From contig JAPLKB010000028.1 of assembly GCA_026388275.1 (NCBI GenBank), forward strand, positions 1-64,000: 64,000 nucleotides of DNA, read 5' to 3'. This document shows, in pieces, positions 17,468 through 26,641 of the stretch (within the stretch, counting starts at the first letter, position 1; each line of letters starts with the position of its first letter). This DNA comes from Pseudomonadota bacterium (GTDB lineage Bacteria > Desulfobacterota > Syntrophorhabdia > Syntrophorhabdales > Syntrophorhabdaceae). The notes beneath the pieces were generated by a model. It was not told where the DNA came from and made no database searches. It saw only the letters and a list, made by a program, of their open reading frames with translations. A program made the translations under genes and the position numbers.

Positions 17468-18703
17468 ATGGGAAAAACAATCGTTATTCTGGGAACTTTT
17501 GATACCAAGGGGGACCACTTACAGCTACTAAAAGAGAAAATAGCCTCAAGAGGGCACAGAGTTATTATGATGGACCTTAGCTTGGGAGGTAATTCTCCAA
17601 TAAAGGTAGACATCACCCCGCAGGAGATAGCCGGTCTCATGGGAAAGAATACGGAAGAGTTCATGGCTTCGCGGGACAGGCATATGAAATCAGAGGTTAT
17701 GGTAAAGGGGGCGCAGGAGAAGATATTAGAGCTCCTTTCCAGGCAGGAGGTAGATGGTGCAGTGGCCCTTGGTGGGGCATCGATGGCGCTTATGGGATCG
17801 CGGGTAATGTCCAGACTTCCCTTCGGGATACCGAAAGTTATTGCAACGTCGGCAGCTATGCCTGCTTATTCGGCAGAGTGGTTTAACTCCATGGACATCC
17901 TTGTCATGCAGATAATAATGGAATTTACAGGAATGAATAAACTTTTGACCCATGCCATCGGACAGGTTGCAGGAGTGATTTCGGGCATGGCAGAGGAAAG
18001 TCTTCCACATACGTCTTTGGCATTGCCATATCCGTCTGTTGCAATAACGGAGATCGGTTTCTGTCCCAAGTGTGCCCGGCATGTCGAGATGCTGCTGGAG
18101 ATGAAGGGCTACAATGTTTGCACGTTTCACGCCCAGGGGATAAGCGAGAGGGCGATGGACCGACTCATCTCTCATGGTTTCTTCGATGGTATCATAGACA
18201 TTGTTCCGGCAGGTCTGATCGAAGAAATTTATCAGGGGAACAGGCCGGCCGGTATGGAGAGGCTCGATGCAGCCTGCGAGAGGGGTATTCCTATGATCAT
18301 TGCTCCATGTACGGTAAACCTCACAGGATGTGGCGTAACCCGTAATAACAGGGAAAAATATATATCAAGACCCCGCGTAATGAAAATGGATGAAATGAGA
18401 GCCATGACCCGCTATAACGCTGATGAATTACAGTATGCCGCAGGTTTCTACAGAGAAAAATTGAATAAGGCAAAAGGGCCGGTGAAGTTTTTTGTTCCTT
18501 TAAAAGGCTGGTCTGCCATAGATCGTGAGGGTTCCGTACTCTATGATCCTGAGGGAGACCTGGTTTTTATCGATGCATTAAAGGATGGCCTGAAGCCAGA
18601 GGTAGAGATTGTCGATGTTTTATGCAATCTCGAAGACCCCGAGTTTGCAGAAGCAATGGTCGAAGCCTTTGACAGAATTTTTAAGGAATCGCAACATGCA
18701 TGA
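17468..18703 (+). CDS. UPF0261 / Tm-1-like ATP-binding protein
   Basis: 411 residues from ATG 17468. I prefer this start to GTG 17459 because the AGGGGG site (17452-17457) sits ten bases before the ATG and only one base before the GTG. Features of the UPF0261 (Tm-1 N-terminal) family: the opening KTIVILGTFDTKGDH, a Gly-rich GGASMALMGSRVM nucleotide loop, CTVNLTGCGVT, and the C-terminal PLKGWSAIDREGSVLYDPEGD. The usual HINDPEFA end is CNLEDPEFA here. The family binds ATP but its reaction is unknown. Position between the carboxylase and the kinase subunits suggests a role in the same pathway. Confidence 0.82.
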   Translation: MGKTIVILGTFDTKGDHLQLLKEKIASRGHRVIMMDLSLGGNSPIKVDITPQEIAGLMGKNTEEFMASRDRHMKSEVMVKGAQEKILELLSRQEVDGAVALGGASMALMGSRVMSRLPFGIPKVIATSAAMPAYSAEWFNSMDILVMQIIMEFTGMNKLLTHAIGQVAGVISGMAEESLPHTSLALPYPSVAITEIGFCPKCARHVEMLLEMKGYNVCTFHAQGISERAMDRLISHGFFDGIIDIVPAGLIEEIYQGNRPAGMERLDAACERGIPMIIAPCTVNLTGCGVTRNNREKYISRPRVMKMDEMRAMTRYNADELQYAAGFYREKLNKAKGPVKFFVPLKGWSAIDREGSVLYDPEGDLVFIDALKDGLKPEVEIVDVLCNLEDPEFAEAMVEAFDRIFKESQHA

Positions 18704-18723
18704 AAGTTTTTAAGGAGGATAAT

Positions 18724-19746
18724 ATGTCTGATAAATGGATTTACTGGCTTGAGGAGCTTGGCAAGGAGGACAATGAACGTGTAGGCAGAAAGTGTGCCAA
18801 CCTTGGTGAGATAACAAAAGCAGGTCTGCCTGTCCCGAAGGGATTCTGCCTATCCGTGGGTGCTTATGGGATGTTCATGGAACTTACCGGGGCTGCGGAA
18901 GAAATAGCACGTCTCCTGGAAACACACAAGCCTGCAGCGGACGATGTTAATGGAATCCGTACTCTAAGCAGGGCCATGCGGCACGCCGTTGAGTCGAAAC
19001 CCCTGCCTCCAGAGATGGCTGACACAGTGCTGTCTTATTATAGCCAACTGTGCGACCAGGCCTGTACTCTGGACGTTGCTGTTTCCACACGGTCTGCTGG
19101 TGCAGTGAGCCATCCCGGCCAGTATGAGACATATCTCAATGTTAAAGGCAAAGATGATCTTCTTGACAAGGTGCGAAAAGTATGGGCAAGCACCTTCAAC
19201 GAGAGATCTCTGGCTTTTTGCATTAACAAGGGTTTGACTCTCGGCAATGAGCCTATCGGAGTGGCCGTACTGACCATGGTTCAAGCACGGTCAGCAGGAA
19301 TTGCCTTCAGTGCTGATCCGAATACGGGGGACACGTCAAAGATTATCATTGAAGCAAATTGGGGTCTAGGAGAGAGTGTCGTCAGCGGCGAACTAATGCC
19401 TGACCGCTGGGTAATAGACAAGGAAACGCTGGAAGTCCGCGAAAGAACTCTCGGGAGAAAGGATAAGGCCACAGTTTGCCTGGATTGCGGGATTGAAGAT
19501 GCCGAAATCTCTCCCGAAAAGGCCTGTTCCTTTTGTCTTAGCGATGAAGAATTGAAAGAGATTGCAAAGCTGGCGAACAAACTTGAGGCACATTTCGGTC
19601 TGCCTCAGGACATTGAATGGGCTGTGGCTGAAGACAAGCCCTTCCCCAATATTGTTTTGCTGCAGACGCGCGCGGTTGTGATTTCAAAGCAGGCCCCGGT
19701 TGATCAGGTTCTTGATCTTATGGTTGGCTTGTTAGCTTTTAAATAG
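18724..19746 (+). CDS. PEP-synthase-like ATP-binding subunit I (phenylphosphate synthase beta-like)
   Basis: 340 residues from ATG 18724; AAGGAGG ends six bases before it, so the upstream ATG at 18700 is rejected. The protein corresponds only to the N-terminal nucleotide-binding domain of PEP synthase: VGRKCANLGEITKAGLPVPKGFCLS, then SVSTRSAG-like phosphate contacts, SAGIAFSADPNTGD and IEANWGLGESVVSGE. The His domain is on the next gene. This two-chain layout is known from phenylphosphate synthase (PpsB plus PpsA) and resembles a split rifampin phosphotransferase. ATP would phosphorylate a His on the partner chain, giving AMP and Pi. It has a paralogue at 31190. Confidence 0.85.
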   Translation: MSDKWIYWLEELGKEDNERVGRKCANLGEITKAGLPVPKGFCLSVGAYGMFMELTGAAEEIARLLETHKPAADDVNGIRTLSRAMRHAVESKPLPPEMADTVLSYYSQLCDQACTLDVAVSTRSAGAVSHPGQYETYLNVKGKDDLLDKVRKVWASTFNERSLAFCINKGLTLGNEPIGVAVLTMVQARSAGIAFSADPNTGDTSKIIIEANWGLGESVVSGELMPDRWVIDKETLEVRERTLGRKDKATVCLDCGIEDAEISPEKACSFCLSDEELKEIAKLANKLEAHFGLPQDIEWAVAEDKPFPNIVLLQTRAVVISKQAPVDQVLDLMVGLLAFK

Positions 19747-19823
19747 TAACGAAATGATTCGAGGAGTTTACTTTAAAACCATGGTGAACATGCCATGGCA
19801 TAAAAATTAAAAGGGGGCAAGAG

Positions 19824-21506
19824 ATGTTACATGATGCTTATGATTTATCGTTTTATGAGTTTGATGATGAGAAAGACTCGAAGGAGTACGGCGTTCTCCT
19901 ATGCGATGTAGTTCATGGCAGACCGCCCATGAAACCAACTTATATGGGCATAGGCTGGTACTGGTATTATCATGGGGTGCGCTACGGAGCTGAAACCCTG
20001 CATTTACCCACTACTCATGGATGGGACTCGCGGTTTGTGCAAGGCTATCCCTATATTACTGCTATTCGTACTACCCCTGAGGAGGCAAAAGAGCGGGAGC
20101 CAATCTTCAGAGAGAAAATCAAACCATTCCTTGAAAACTTTGACGGCGTTTGGGACCCCTTGAAAGCGGAGTTACTGAAGATGTACAAGGAGGCAAAGGA
20201 CGCACGGGGCCTTAAGGAGTGGGATGATATAAAAAAACTGAGCAATGCCGACCTGCTGAGTTTCTTCCTTGATTTTGCCTACATAATCAACCGGAAAGAA
20301 GGTGAAATCCATTTTATCATGCTAATGGCATCATTTTATATTGTTGGTCTACTTCAGGAAATGTGGAGAACTATTTTTGAAGAGGAGCCTTCCATTGATC
20401 CTAATTTCCATAAACTCATGTCAGGGTTTGAAAACCAGGATATGAAAATGGGCCGGATGATGTGGGAACTCGGTCGCAAGGCAGTAGAGCTTAACCTGGA
20501 CGATATCTTTAGAAATACCGAGGATGATGTTCTCATAGACAAACTGAATACTTCTGAGGCCGGAAGAACATGGAACAGTCTCTATCATGAATTCCTGCTG
20601 GAACACGGGTGGCGCTCCGACCGGGCACATTCCTATGATAGCCCGGTCTGGCTTGAGAAACCAAGTATGGGCCTCAGTAGGATTAAGCTTCTTATGCACG
20701 CACCGCTGTTTAAATTCGACGTGGAAAGAGTTCGTGTAATCAAAGATCGTGAGGAGACTGAGAAAGAAGTACTTGCAAGAGTGCCGGAGGTACAAAGACC
20801 AGCTTTTAGTCTCCTTGTGAAAGCTGCGCAGAAATCAGGTTACTGGAGTGAGGATCATGGCTATTTCTGTGACTGCCATGTAGGCGCAATGGGTCGATGG
20901 ATCCTACAGGAATTCGGCAGGAGGTTTGCACAGGCCGGGAGTATCGATGACGCCGAGGATGTCTATTTCCTCCATCCAAACGAGATACGTAAAGCTGCCA
21001 TACCTTTGGGGAGGATTAATCTCCGTCCCTATGTCGAGCGGCGGAAGAAGGTCTGGGAAGAGAATATGAAGATCGAGCCGATACCATTTTTTGGAGACAT
21101 AAGTCAGGCGCAGGATATACTCCGAAGCGATCCTACCCTTCTTGTTTCCACGCAGGTTCCTGTGGTGAGGAAAGAGTTAAAGGCCGATCTGTATGGCGCC
21201 GCCTGTGCTCCGGGGTCCTTTCAGGGAACAGCAAGAGTGATCATGAGTGTGGATAAAATATCTGAATTGAAACCCGGCGAAATACTGGTTGCTCCCGGCA
21301 CCTCTACGGCATGGATGGTTGTATTCGGTATTATCAAGGGACTTGTGACAGACGGCGGCGGTGCTCTTTCTCATCCTGTTATCATGGCAAGGGAATTCGG
21401 TATCCCCTGTGTTTCCGGAACCGTTGAAGCCACGCAGAAGATCAAGACCGGCGACAAGATCTGGGTGGACGGCAATAGAGGGGTTGTCTACATCATGGAC
21501 AAGTAA
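19824..21506 (+). CDS. PEP-synthase-like phosphotransfer subunit I (phenylphosphate synthase alpha-like)
   Basis: 560 residues. The C-terminal 100 residues are the swivelling phosphohistidine domain, ending in DGGGALSHPVIMAREFGIP with active His517. The first ~450 residues do not match the PEP/pyruvate TIM barrel of PEP synthase; they are the mixed alpha-helical substrate-binding part shared with the paralogue at 32452 (motifs HGWDSRF, PFLENFDGVWD, HGWRSDRAHSYDSP). Phosphate would pass from ATP on the partner chain to His517 and then to a substrate hydroxyl or enol. It follows subunit I beta by 77 bases. The substrate is unknown. Confidence 0.85.
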   Translation: MLHDAYDLSFYEFDDEKDSKEYGVLLCDVVHGRPPMKPTYMGIGWYWYYHGVRYGAETLHLPTTHGWDSRFVQGYPYITAIRTTPEEAKEREPIFREKIKPFLENFDGVWDPLKAELLKMYKEAKDARGLKEWDDIKKLSNADLLSFFLDFAYIINRKEGEIHFIMLMASFYIVGLLQEMWRTIFEEEPSIDPNFHKLMSGFENQDMKMGRMMWELGRKAVELNLDDIFRNTEDDVLIDKLNTSEAGRTWNSLYHEFLLEHGWRSDRAHSYDSPVWLEKPSMGLSRIKLLMHAPLFKFDVERVRVIKDREETEKEVLARVPEVQRPAFSLLVKAAQKSGYWSEDHGYFCDCHVGAMGRWILQEFGRRFAQAGSIDDAEDVYFLHPNEIRKAAIPLGRINLRPYVERRKKVWEENMKIEPIPFFGDISQAQDILRSDPTLLVSTQVPVVRKELKADLYGAACAPGSFQGTARVIMSVDKISELKPGEILVAPGTSTAWMVVFGIIKGLVTDGGGALSHPVIMAREFGIPCVSGTVEATQKIKTGDKIWVDGNRGVVYIMDK

Positions 21507-21600
21507 TGCGTCAGACACGGAAGGTAGAAAGTTTGCCTCCGGGAAGACGCTCATAATTGAGCGACAAGACCGTAACTGAGTAAAAAATTAAGCATGGGAC

Positions 21601-21626
21601 AGACACCTCAATGCATTGAGGTGTCT
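21601..21626. promoter_or_regulatory. 26-bp perfect palindrome
   Basis: Half site AGACACCTCAATG is followed immediately by its exact complement, 13 plus 13 bp with no spacer. It lies in the 143-base gap between the phosphotransfer subunit and the CoA ligase, 23 bases before the ligase start. Without a T run it is a poor terminator; an operator or an mRNA-processing hairpin that sets ligase level is more likely. Confidence 0.55.
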
Positions 21627-21649
21627 TATCGCTAAGAGGAGGTATTATA

Positions 21650-23245
21650 ATGTCAGAAAGCAAAATCCCTTACGTACTCGGAGAATTGATCGAGGACAGG
21701 GCAAAAAGAAACGGCGATAGGGTTTTCCTTCGTTTCAAGGATCAGTCATTCACCTATGACGACATGAATCGTTATGCAAATAGATGCGCAAATGCATTCA
21801 TACAGCAGGGCGTGGCAAAGGGTGACAAGATCAGCATCATGCTCCCTAACTGCCCTGAGTATCTGTTTATATGGTTCGGTTCGGCAAAAATGGGAGCGGT
21901 AGAAGTTCCCATCAATACCTCATACAAGGGTGAGTTCCTGCGTCATATCATTGACCAGTCCGATTCAAAGGTCCTGTTTCTTGATCACGAATGGCTGGAC
22001 CGTCTTAAACTGATCGAGAATGACCTGAAGAAGCTCAAAAAGGTAGTGATCCTTGGCGGTCTTACCAAAGAGGAAAGTGCCGGTTACAATATTCCAATGA
22101 TCAGTTTCGAGGAATTTTTTGACGCCCCAGAGTCTCCGGTTGACATTAAGATATATCCCCATGACCCTCAAAATATCATTTACACCTCTGGAACCACGGG
22201 ACTCTCCAAGGGTGCATTGGGTCCCCATAAGTTCTGGATCGTAGTAGCGGAGCAGTTGCTTCCGTTGCGTGAGGGGGGAAAAGACGATATTTTCTATACA
22301 TTCCTGCCTCTCTATCATATGAACGGGCAATGCCTCACCACCATCACAGCCCTGCTTGCAGAGGGTCAGATGGTCCTATCCGACAAGTTCAGCGCAAGTC
22401 GTTTCTGGGAGGACATCCGTAAGTACAATGCTACCCAGTTCAACTACCTGGGTGCTGTAATTCCTATTCTCGAAAAACAACCCGAAAAGCCTGATGATAT
22501 TGATAACCCAATCAAGATTGCCTTTGGCGCCGGCTGCCCCCAGGCAGTCATGGACCGCTTCGAGAAAAGGTTCGGGTGCAAATGCATGGAAGGGTTCGGA
22601 ATGACCGAGATCGGTATTCCGGTCCACACGACCCTGTATGACAGGAGACCCGGTTCATGCGGACAGCCTCTGCCTATATATGAGATCAAACTCTTTGACG
22701 ATGAAGACAATGAAGTACCTCCTGGAGTGCCCGGAGAGATCGTCTTTCGCCCGAAAGAGCCTTTTACCATGATGCTTGAGTACTATAATATGCCCGATAA
22801 GACCCTCGAAACGTTCCGGAACCTCTGGTTTCACACCGGAGACCTGGCAAAGCGGGACGAAGACGGCTACATGTATTTTGAAGACCGGAAGAAGGATTCC
22901 CTCCGCAGAAGAGGGGAGAACATCTCCTCCTTTGAGGTGGAACGGGCCATCAATACACACCCCAAAGTACTCGAATCGGCAGCAGTTGCCGTCAAGGCTG
23001 AAATGCCCGAAGATGAAGTGAAAATATGCGTGGTCCTCAAACCTGGTGAGAAACTGACCCCCGAGGAACTGATCGCCCATGCAGTCGAGAGGATGCCCTA
23101 CTTTGCTGTGCCGCGTTTCATAGAATTCATGGATAGTCTGCCTAAGACGCCTACGGAGCGTGTACAGAAATACTTACTGAAACAAGCAGGTATTACTCCG
23201 AATACATGGGACAGGGAGAAAGCCGGGGTTGAAGTTAAAAGATAA
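21650..23245 (+). CDS. AMP-forming acyl-CoA ligase (CaiC-like)
   Basis: 531 residues. Adenylation motifs: YTSGTTGLSKGALG at 178-191, GFGMTEIGIPVH, and the hinge WFHTGDLAKRDEDGYMYFEDRKKDSLRRRGENISSFEVE. It resembles crotonobetaine/carnitine-CoA ligase and related carboxylic acid ligases. At the C-terminal position where most relatives have Gly-Lys (the adenylation Lys), this protein reads TERVQKYLL, with Arg504 in place of the Lys and a Lys three residues later. It should make a CoA thioester of the carboxylated product of the upstream enzymes (inference). Good ribosome binding site AAGAGGAGG. Confidence 0.9.
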   Translation: MSESKIPYVLGELIEDRAKRNGDRVFLRFKDQSFTYDDMNRYANRCANAFIQQGVAKGDKISIMLPNCPEYLFIWFGSAKMGAVEVPINTSYKGEFLRHIIDQSDSKVLFLDHEWLDRLKLIENDLKKLKKVVILGGLTKEESAGYNIPMISFEEFFDAPESPVDIKIYPHDPQNIIYTSGTTGLSKGALGPHKFWIVVAEQLLPLREGGKDDIFYTFLPLYHMNGQCLTTITALLAEGQMVLSDKFSASRFWEDIRKYNATQFNYLGAVIPILEKQPEKPDDIDNPIKIAFGAGCPQAVMDRFEKRFGCKCMEGFGMTEIGIPVHTTLYDRRPGSCGQPLPIYEIKLFDDEDNEVPPGVPGEIVFRPKEPFTMMLEYYNMPDKTLETFRNLWFHTGDLAKRDEDGYMYFEDRKKDSLRRRGENISSFEVERAINTHPKVLESAAVAVKAEMPEDEVKICVVLKPGEKLTPEELIAHAVERMPYFAVPRFIEFMDSLPKTPTERVQKYLLKQAGITPNTWDREKAGVEVKR

Positions 23246-23315
23246 AAAACAAGGGCACTGTAGCTTTAAAAAAGTTAGTACGGATACTATGTGTTGGATA
23301 GATTGAGGAGGAAAG

Positions 23316-24734
23316 ATGGCAGGGATTACATCAATTTGTGCCTATATACCCCGATATAGGCTTAGTTTGGAAGAAATAGGAAGGATGTGGCAGACACGGG
23401 GTGGAGCAGGAGAGAAAGCAATTGCCGGCTATGATGAGGATGCTGTTACCATGGCGGTAGCCGCTTCCCTGGCCTGTATGAAACGATCCGGCGGAGATGT
23501 GGACAGCCTTTATCTGGCTACTGTTACAGCCCCCTATAAGGAGAAGCAAAGTGCAGCATTTGTGGCAGGTGCAGCCGACCTTTATAAAACATGTCATACG
23601 GCGGACTTTACAAACACGCTGAGGGCTGGAACCACAGCGGTGAAAGCAGCCGTCGATGCAGTCAAAAGCGGCTCTGCCAGGCAGGTCCTCGTAGTAGCAT
23701 CAGACTGCCGCATGGGCGCCCCAAAAGGCAAGTTTGAGCAACTACTCGGGGACGGGGCTGCAGCAGTCATGATAGGCTCGGACAATGTTATAGCAAACAT
23801 CGAAGGCACCCATTCGATCTTCAGCGATTTTACCGATCTATGGAGAACAGAGAAGGACACTTTTATCCAATCCGGAGAAGGACGCTTCATAGATGAAGCA
23901 GGCTATATGCCCGTCATGAAAGAAGTCATTACAGAACTTATGGAAAAATATTCCCTCACATCGGGGGATTTCACAAAAATAGTTTTTTATGCACCTGACA
24001 GCAGGGCTCATGCCAACCTTGCGAAGACCATTGGATTCAGCAAGGATCAGGTTCAGGACCCGCTTTTCGGACAGATCGGCAATACCGGCACAGCAGCGGC
24101 AATGATCATGCTGGCGGCTGCCCTTGAGGAGGCAACACCTGGAGACAGGATACTCTTTGCCGGTTATGGTGATGGTGCTGATGTTTTTATATTGCGCGTT
24201 ACCGACAGTATATCCAGGATTAAATCTGCTCCATCGATGAAGAGCATGCTGAAAAAAGGGGTTCCCGTGGACTACGGGAGATATCTCATCTGGCGCAACC
24301 TTGTTCCTGTTGAGCCTTCGGGTCTGCCTGAACGGGCCGAACCGTCGCTTGCTGCCAGGTGGAGAGAGCGTAAAACCATCAGGGCCTTATACGGGGCAAA
24401 GTGCAGGAAGTGCGGCACTCCCCAGATTCATCCCATCGGACAGATTTCCAGAGTCTGCGTGACATGCCAGACAAAGGACGATTTTGAGGATTACAAGTTC
24501 TCAGATAAAACAGGGAGACTTTTTACCTATGCCATAGATCAGTTGCAGCCGACACTTAATCCCCCTGGTCTTAACGGCGTTATTGACTTTGATGGCGGAG
24601 GCAGGCTGATATGTGAATTGACTGACTATGATTTGAGTAAGGTTGACACAGGCATGCCTGTGGATATGACTTTCAGGAAGCTCTCTCAGGGAAAGGGCAT
24701 AATAAATTATTTTTGGAAGGCAAAACCGATTTAA
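23316..24734 (+). CDS. HMG-CoA-synthase-like domain fused to DUF35 (Zn ribbon plus OB fold)
   Basis: 472 residues. Residues 1 to about 330 have the thiolase/HMG-CoA-synthase fold (AYIPRYRL start, LLGDGAAAVMIG, FGQIGNTGTAAAMIML). The nucleophilic Cys expected in the C-x-AGT motif is absent: the sequence is NTLRAGTTAV with Leu102 there, so normal thioester chemistry is unlikely. The C-terminal DUF35 part has a zinc ribbon C363-x2-C366-x14-C381-x2-C384 and an OB fold. Comparable DUF35 proteins work with thiolases (archaeal HMGCS-thiolase complex, BbsAB). The next gene is a thiolase, 29 bases away, so a joint complex is likely. Confidence 0.85.
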   Translation: MAGITSICAYIPRYRLSLEEIGRMWQTRGGAGEKAIAGYDEDAVTMAVAASLACMKRSGGDVDSLYLATVTAPYKEKQSAAFVAGAADLYKTCHTADFTNTLRAGTTAVKAAVDAVKSGSARQVLVVASDCRMGAPKGKFEQLLGDGAAAVMIGSDNVIANIEGTHSIFSDFTDLWRTEKDTFIQSGEGRFIDEAGYMPVMKEVITELMEKYSLTSGDFTKIVFYAPDSRAHANLAKTIGFSKDQVQDPLFGQIGNTGTAAAMIMLAAALEEATPGDRILFAGYGDGADVFILRVTDSISRIKSAPSMKSMLKKGVPVDYGRYLIWRNLVPVEPSGLPERAEPSLAARWRERKTIRALYGAKCRKCGTPQIHPIGQISRVCVTCQTKDDFEDYKFSDKTGRLFTYAIDQLQPTLNPPGLNGVIDFDGGGRLICELTDYDLSKVDTGMPVDMTFRKLSQGKGIINYFWKAKPI

Positions 24735-24763
24735 AGTTTTAAAAAAGATAAGGAGCTACTTCA

Positions 24764-25957
24764 ATGGAGAGCATTAAAGATAAAATAGCAATTGTAGGTA
24801 TGGGCTGTACAAGATTCGGGGAACGATGGGATATGGGCGTGGAGGATCTTCTTGTTGAAGCTGCCTATGAAGCATTTCAGGATGCAGGTATTGAACCGAA
24901 AGCGATCCAGGCAGCCTGGATAGGGACGGTATTTTCCGGCATGAGCGCCATGACCCTGGCGCCCCTGGGGTTGCAGTACATTCCTATTACGAGAGTTGAA
25001 AACATGTGTGCCACCGGTTCTGAAGCTCTGAGGGCTGCAAGCTATGCCGTTGCAGCAGGCGTATGCGATATTGCACTGGCAATCGGTGTTGAGAAGCTCA
25101 AAGACTCAGGACAAACGGGAGTAAAGGGACCGGCAATCGTCGGGGACAATCCCGACGGAAGCTCGGCCATCGGCTCAGGGTACAGTGCCCCGGCTTCCTT
25201 CGCCTATCTGGGGACCCGTTACTTCAGCCACTATAATATAGACCGCGATGCAGGCAAGAGACTTCTCGCTGAGATCGCGGTGAAGAACCACTATAACGGC
25301 AGCCTGAATCCCAAGGCTCATTTTCACAACATACTTACCGTTGAACAAGTGGTAAAAGCGCCTATCGTGGCGTGGCCCCTCGGTTTGTTTGATTGCTGCG
25401 GTGTCAGCGATGGGGCAGCAGCAGCTATAGTTACCCGTGCCGATATGGCGAAGAATTTTCGTAGCGACCCCATCTATATCAAGGGATTGGCTATTAGTGC
25501 CGGGGCCCGTCAGGGTTCCATGAGACAGGATTATGATTATGTCCATGTTGATGAGAATGTACGTGCCGCTCAGCAAGTCTATGCCGAGGCAGGCATAAAA
25601 GATCCTCGCAAAGAGATAAGTTGCGCTGAGGTGCACGACTGTTTTACTGCTCATGAACTTATTGTGTACGAGGATCTTGGCTTCAGTTCCCGAGGAGGGG
25701 CAAGAGAAGACATCGAGGCGGGAACCTTTACACTGAAGGGGGAAATTCCTGTTAACCCCGATGGCGGCCTGAAATGCTTCGGTCATCCCCTGGGAGCCAG
25801 CGGCCTGCGGATGATGTATGAGGTCTACCTGCAGCTTCAAGGTAAGGCAGGACCCCGTCAGGTGAAAAATCCGCGTCTTGGAATGACCCACAACCTGGGA
25901 GGCAATGCCGGTGCAGGAATAGGGTGCTGTGTTGTGGTGGGGAATGAAAAAGGGTGA
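24764..25957 (+). CDS. thiolase (SCP2-type acetyl-CoA acyltransferase)
   Basis: 397 residues. The acylated Cys is in VENMCATGSEALR (C82). The later catalytic segments are CAEVHDCFTAHELI and GHPLGASGLRMM. The pattern is that of SCP2-type thiolases, which often need a DUF35 partner, and the preceding gene ends in a DUF35 domain. It would cleave a 3-ketoacyl-CoA with CoA, releasing acetyl-CoA. If the upstream carboxylase and ligase make a 3-oxoacyl-CoA, this is the final step of module I (inference). Confidence 0.9.
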   Translation: MESIKDKIAIVGMGCTRFGERWDMGVEDLLVEAAYEAFQDAGIEPKAIQAAWIGTVFSGMSAMTLAPLGLQYIPITRVENMCATGSEALRAASYAVAAGVCDIALAIGVEKLKDSGQTGVKGPAIVGDNPDGSSAIGSGYSAPASFAYLGTRYFSHYNIDRDAGKRLLAEIAVKNHYNGSLNPKAHFHNILTVEQVVKAPIVAWPLGLFDCCGVSDGAAAAIVTRADMAKNFRSDPIYIKGLAISAGARQGSMRQDYDYVHVDENVRAAQQVYAEAGIKDPRKEISCAEVHDCFTAHELIVYEDLGFSSRGGAREDIEAGTFTLKGEIPVNPDGGLKCFGHPLGASGLRMMYEVYLQLQGKAGPRQVKNPRLGMTHNLGGNAGAGIGCCVVVGNEKG

Positions 25958-25972
25958 TGGGGGAAACAGAGA

Positions 25973-26641
25973 TTGAAGGAGTTATTCCATTTAGTCTTTG
26001 TTTGTATCGGTAATCGCAACCGAAGTCCTTACGCTGAGTTTTTCTTCTCTAAGCTGATCAGCGAAAGAGATAAGAGCCTTATTAATAAGATAAGAGTAAC
26101 GTCTGCGGGGTTTATTACAAGGAAGATGAAAAACAAGATGGTAGAACTCAATATAAGTCTACCCGAACCTTTATTTGGCAGACCTATTGCTGAAAGTACG
26201 CGGGCAGCGCTACTCAGTCATAACATCATTGTTCCCGATGAATGGAGGACAAGCGGTCTAACTCCTGAGGTTGTAGATGAGGCGGATATGATAATTGCAG
26301 TATTGCCTGACCAAAAGAAGGACATTGCTGAACTCTATCCGGAAAACGAGTTCAAGATCTTCACCATAAGAGAGGTGTCGAGATGGGATGGGTACCTGGT
26401 GCAGGAGGATTATGGGTTCAAGGACATTCCCGAGGATAATACCCTTTGGAATTACGTCGAGGAGAATCCCGATTATGTTTCAAGTATCCTGTCCGAAATG
26501 GAAAGGATGTTGGTAAGGGCGTATCCCCATATTCTTGAACATTTGGGGCTCAAATCTATGGGTGAAAGAAACTTGATGACAGATTCAACAATAACTGATA
26601 TAGGATTGAAAGACCAGAAAAAAGGAATCCAAAATGGATGA
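25973..26641 (+). CDS. low-molecular-weight phosphotyrosine phosphatase-like protein
   Basis: 222 residues from a TTG start with GGGGGA about nine bases upstream. The P-loop VCIGNRNRSP (C11, R17, S18) fits C-x5-R-S of LMW phosphatases and arsenate reductases. The protein is longer than the usual ~150 residues, with an insert around residues 45-90 and a ~40-residue C-terminal extension. It sits 15 bases after the thiolase and overlaps the next gene by eight bases, so it belongs to module I. A role removing phosphate from a histidine or a phosphorylated intermediate is possible but not shown. Confidence 0.75.
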   Translation: MKELFHLVFVCIGNRNRSPYAEFFFSKLISERDKSLINKIRVTSAGFITRKMKNKMVELNISLPEPLFGRPIAESTRAALLSHNIIVPDEWRTSGLTPEVVDEADMIIAVLPDQKKDIAELYPENEFKIFTIREVSRWDGYLVQEDYGFKDIPEDNTLWNYVEENPDYVSSILSEMERMLVRAYPHILEHLGLKSMGERNLMTDSTITDIGLKDQKKGIQNG

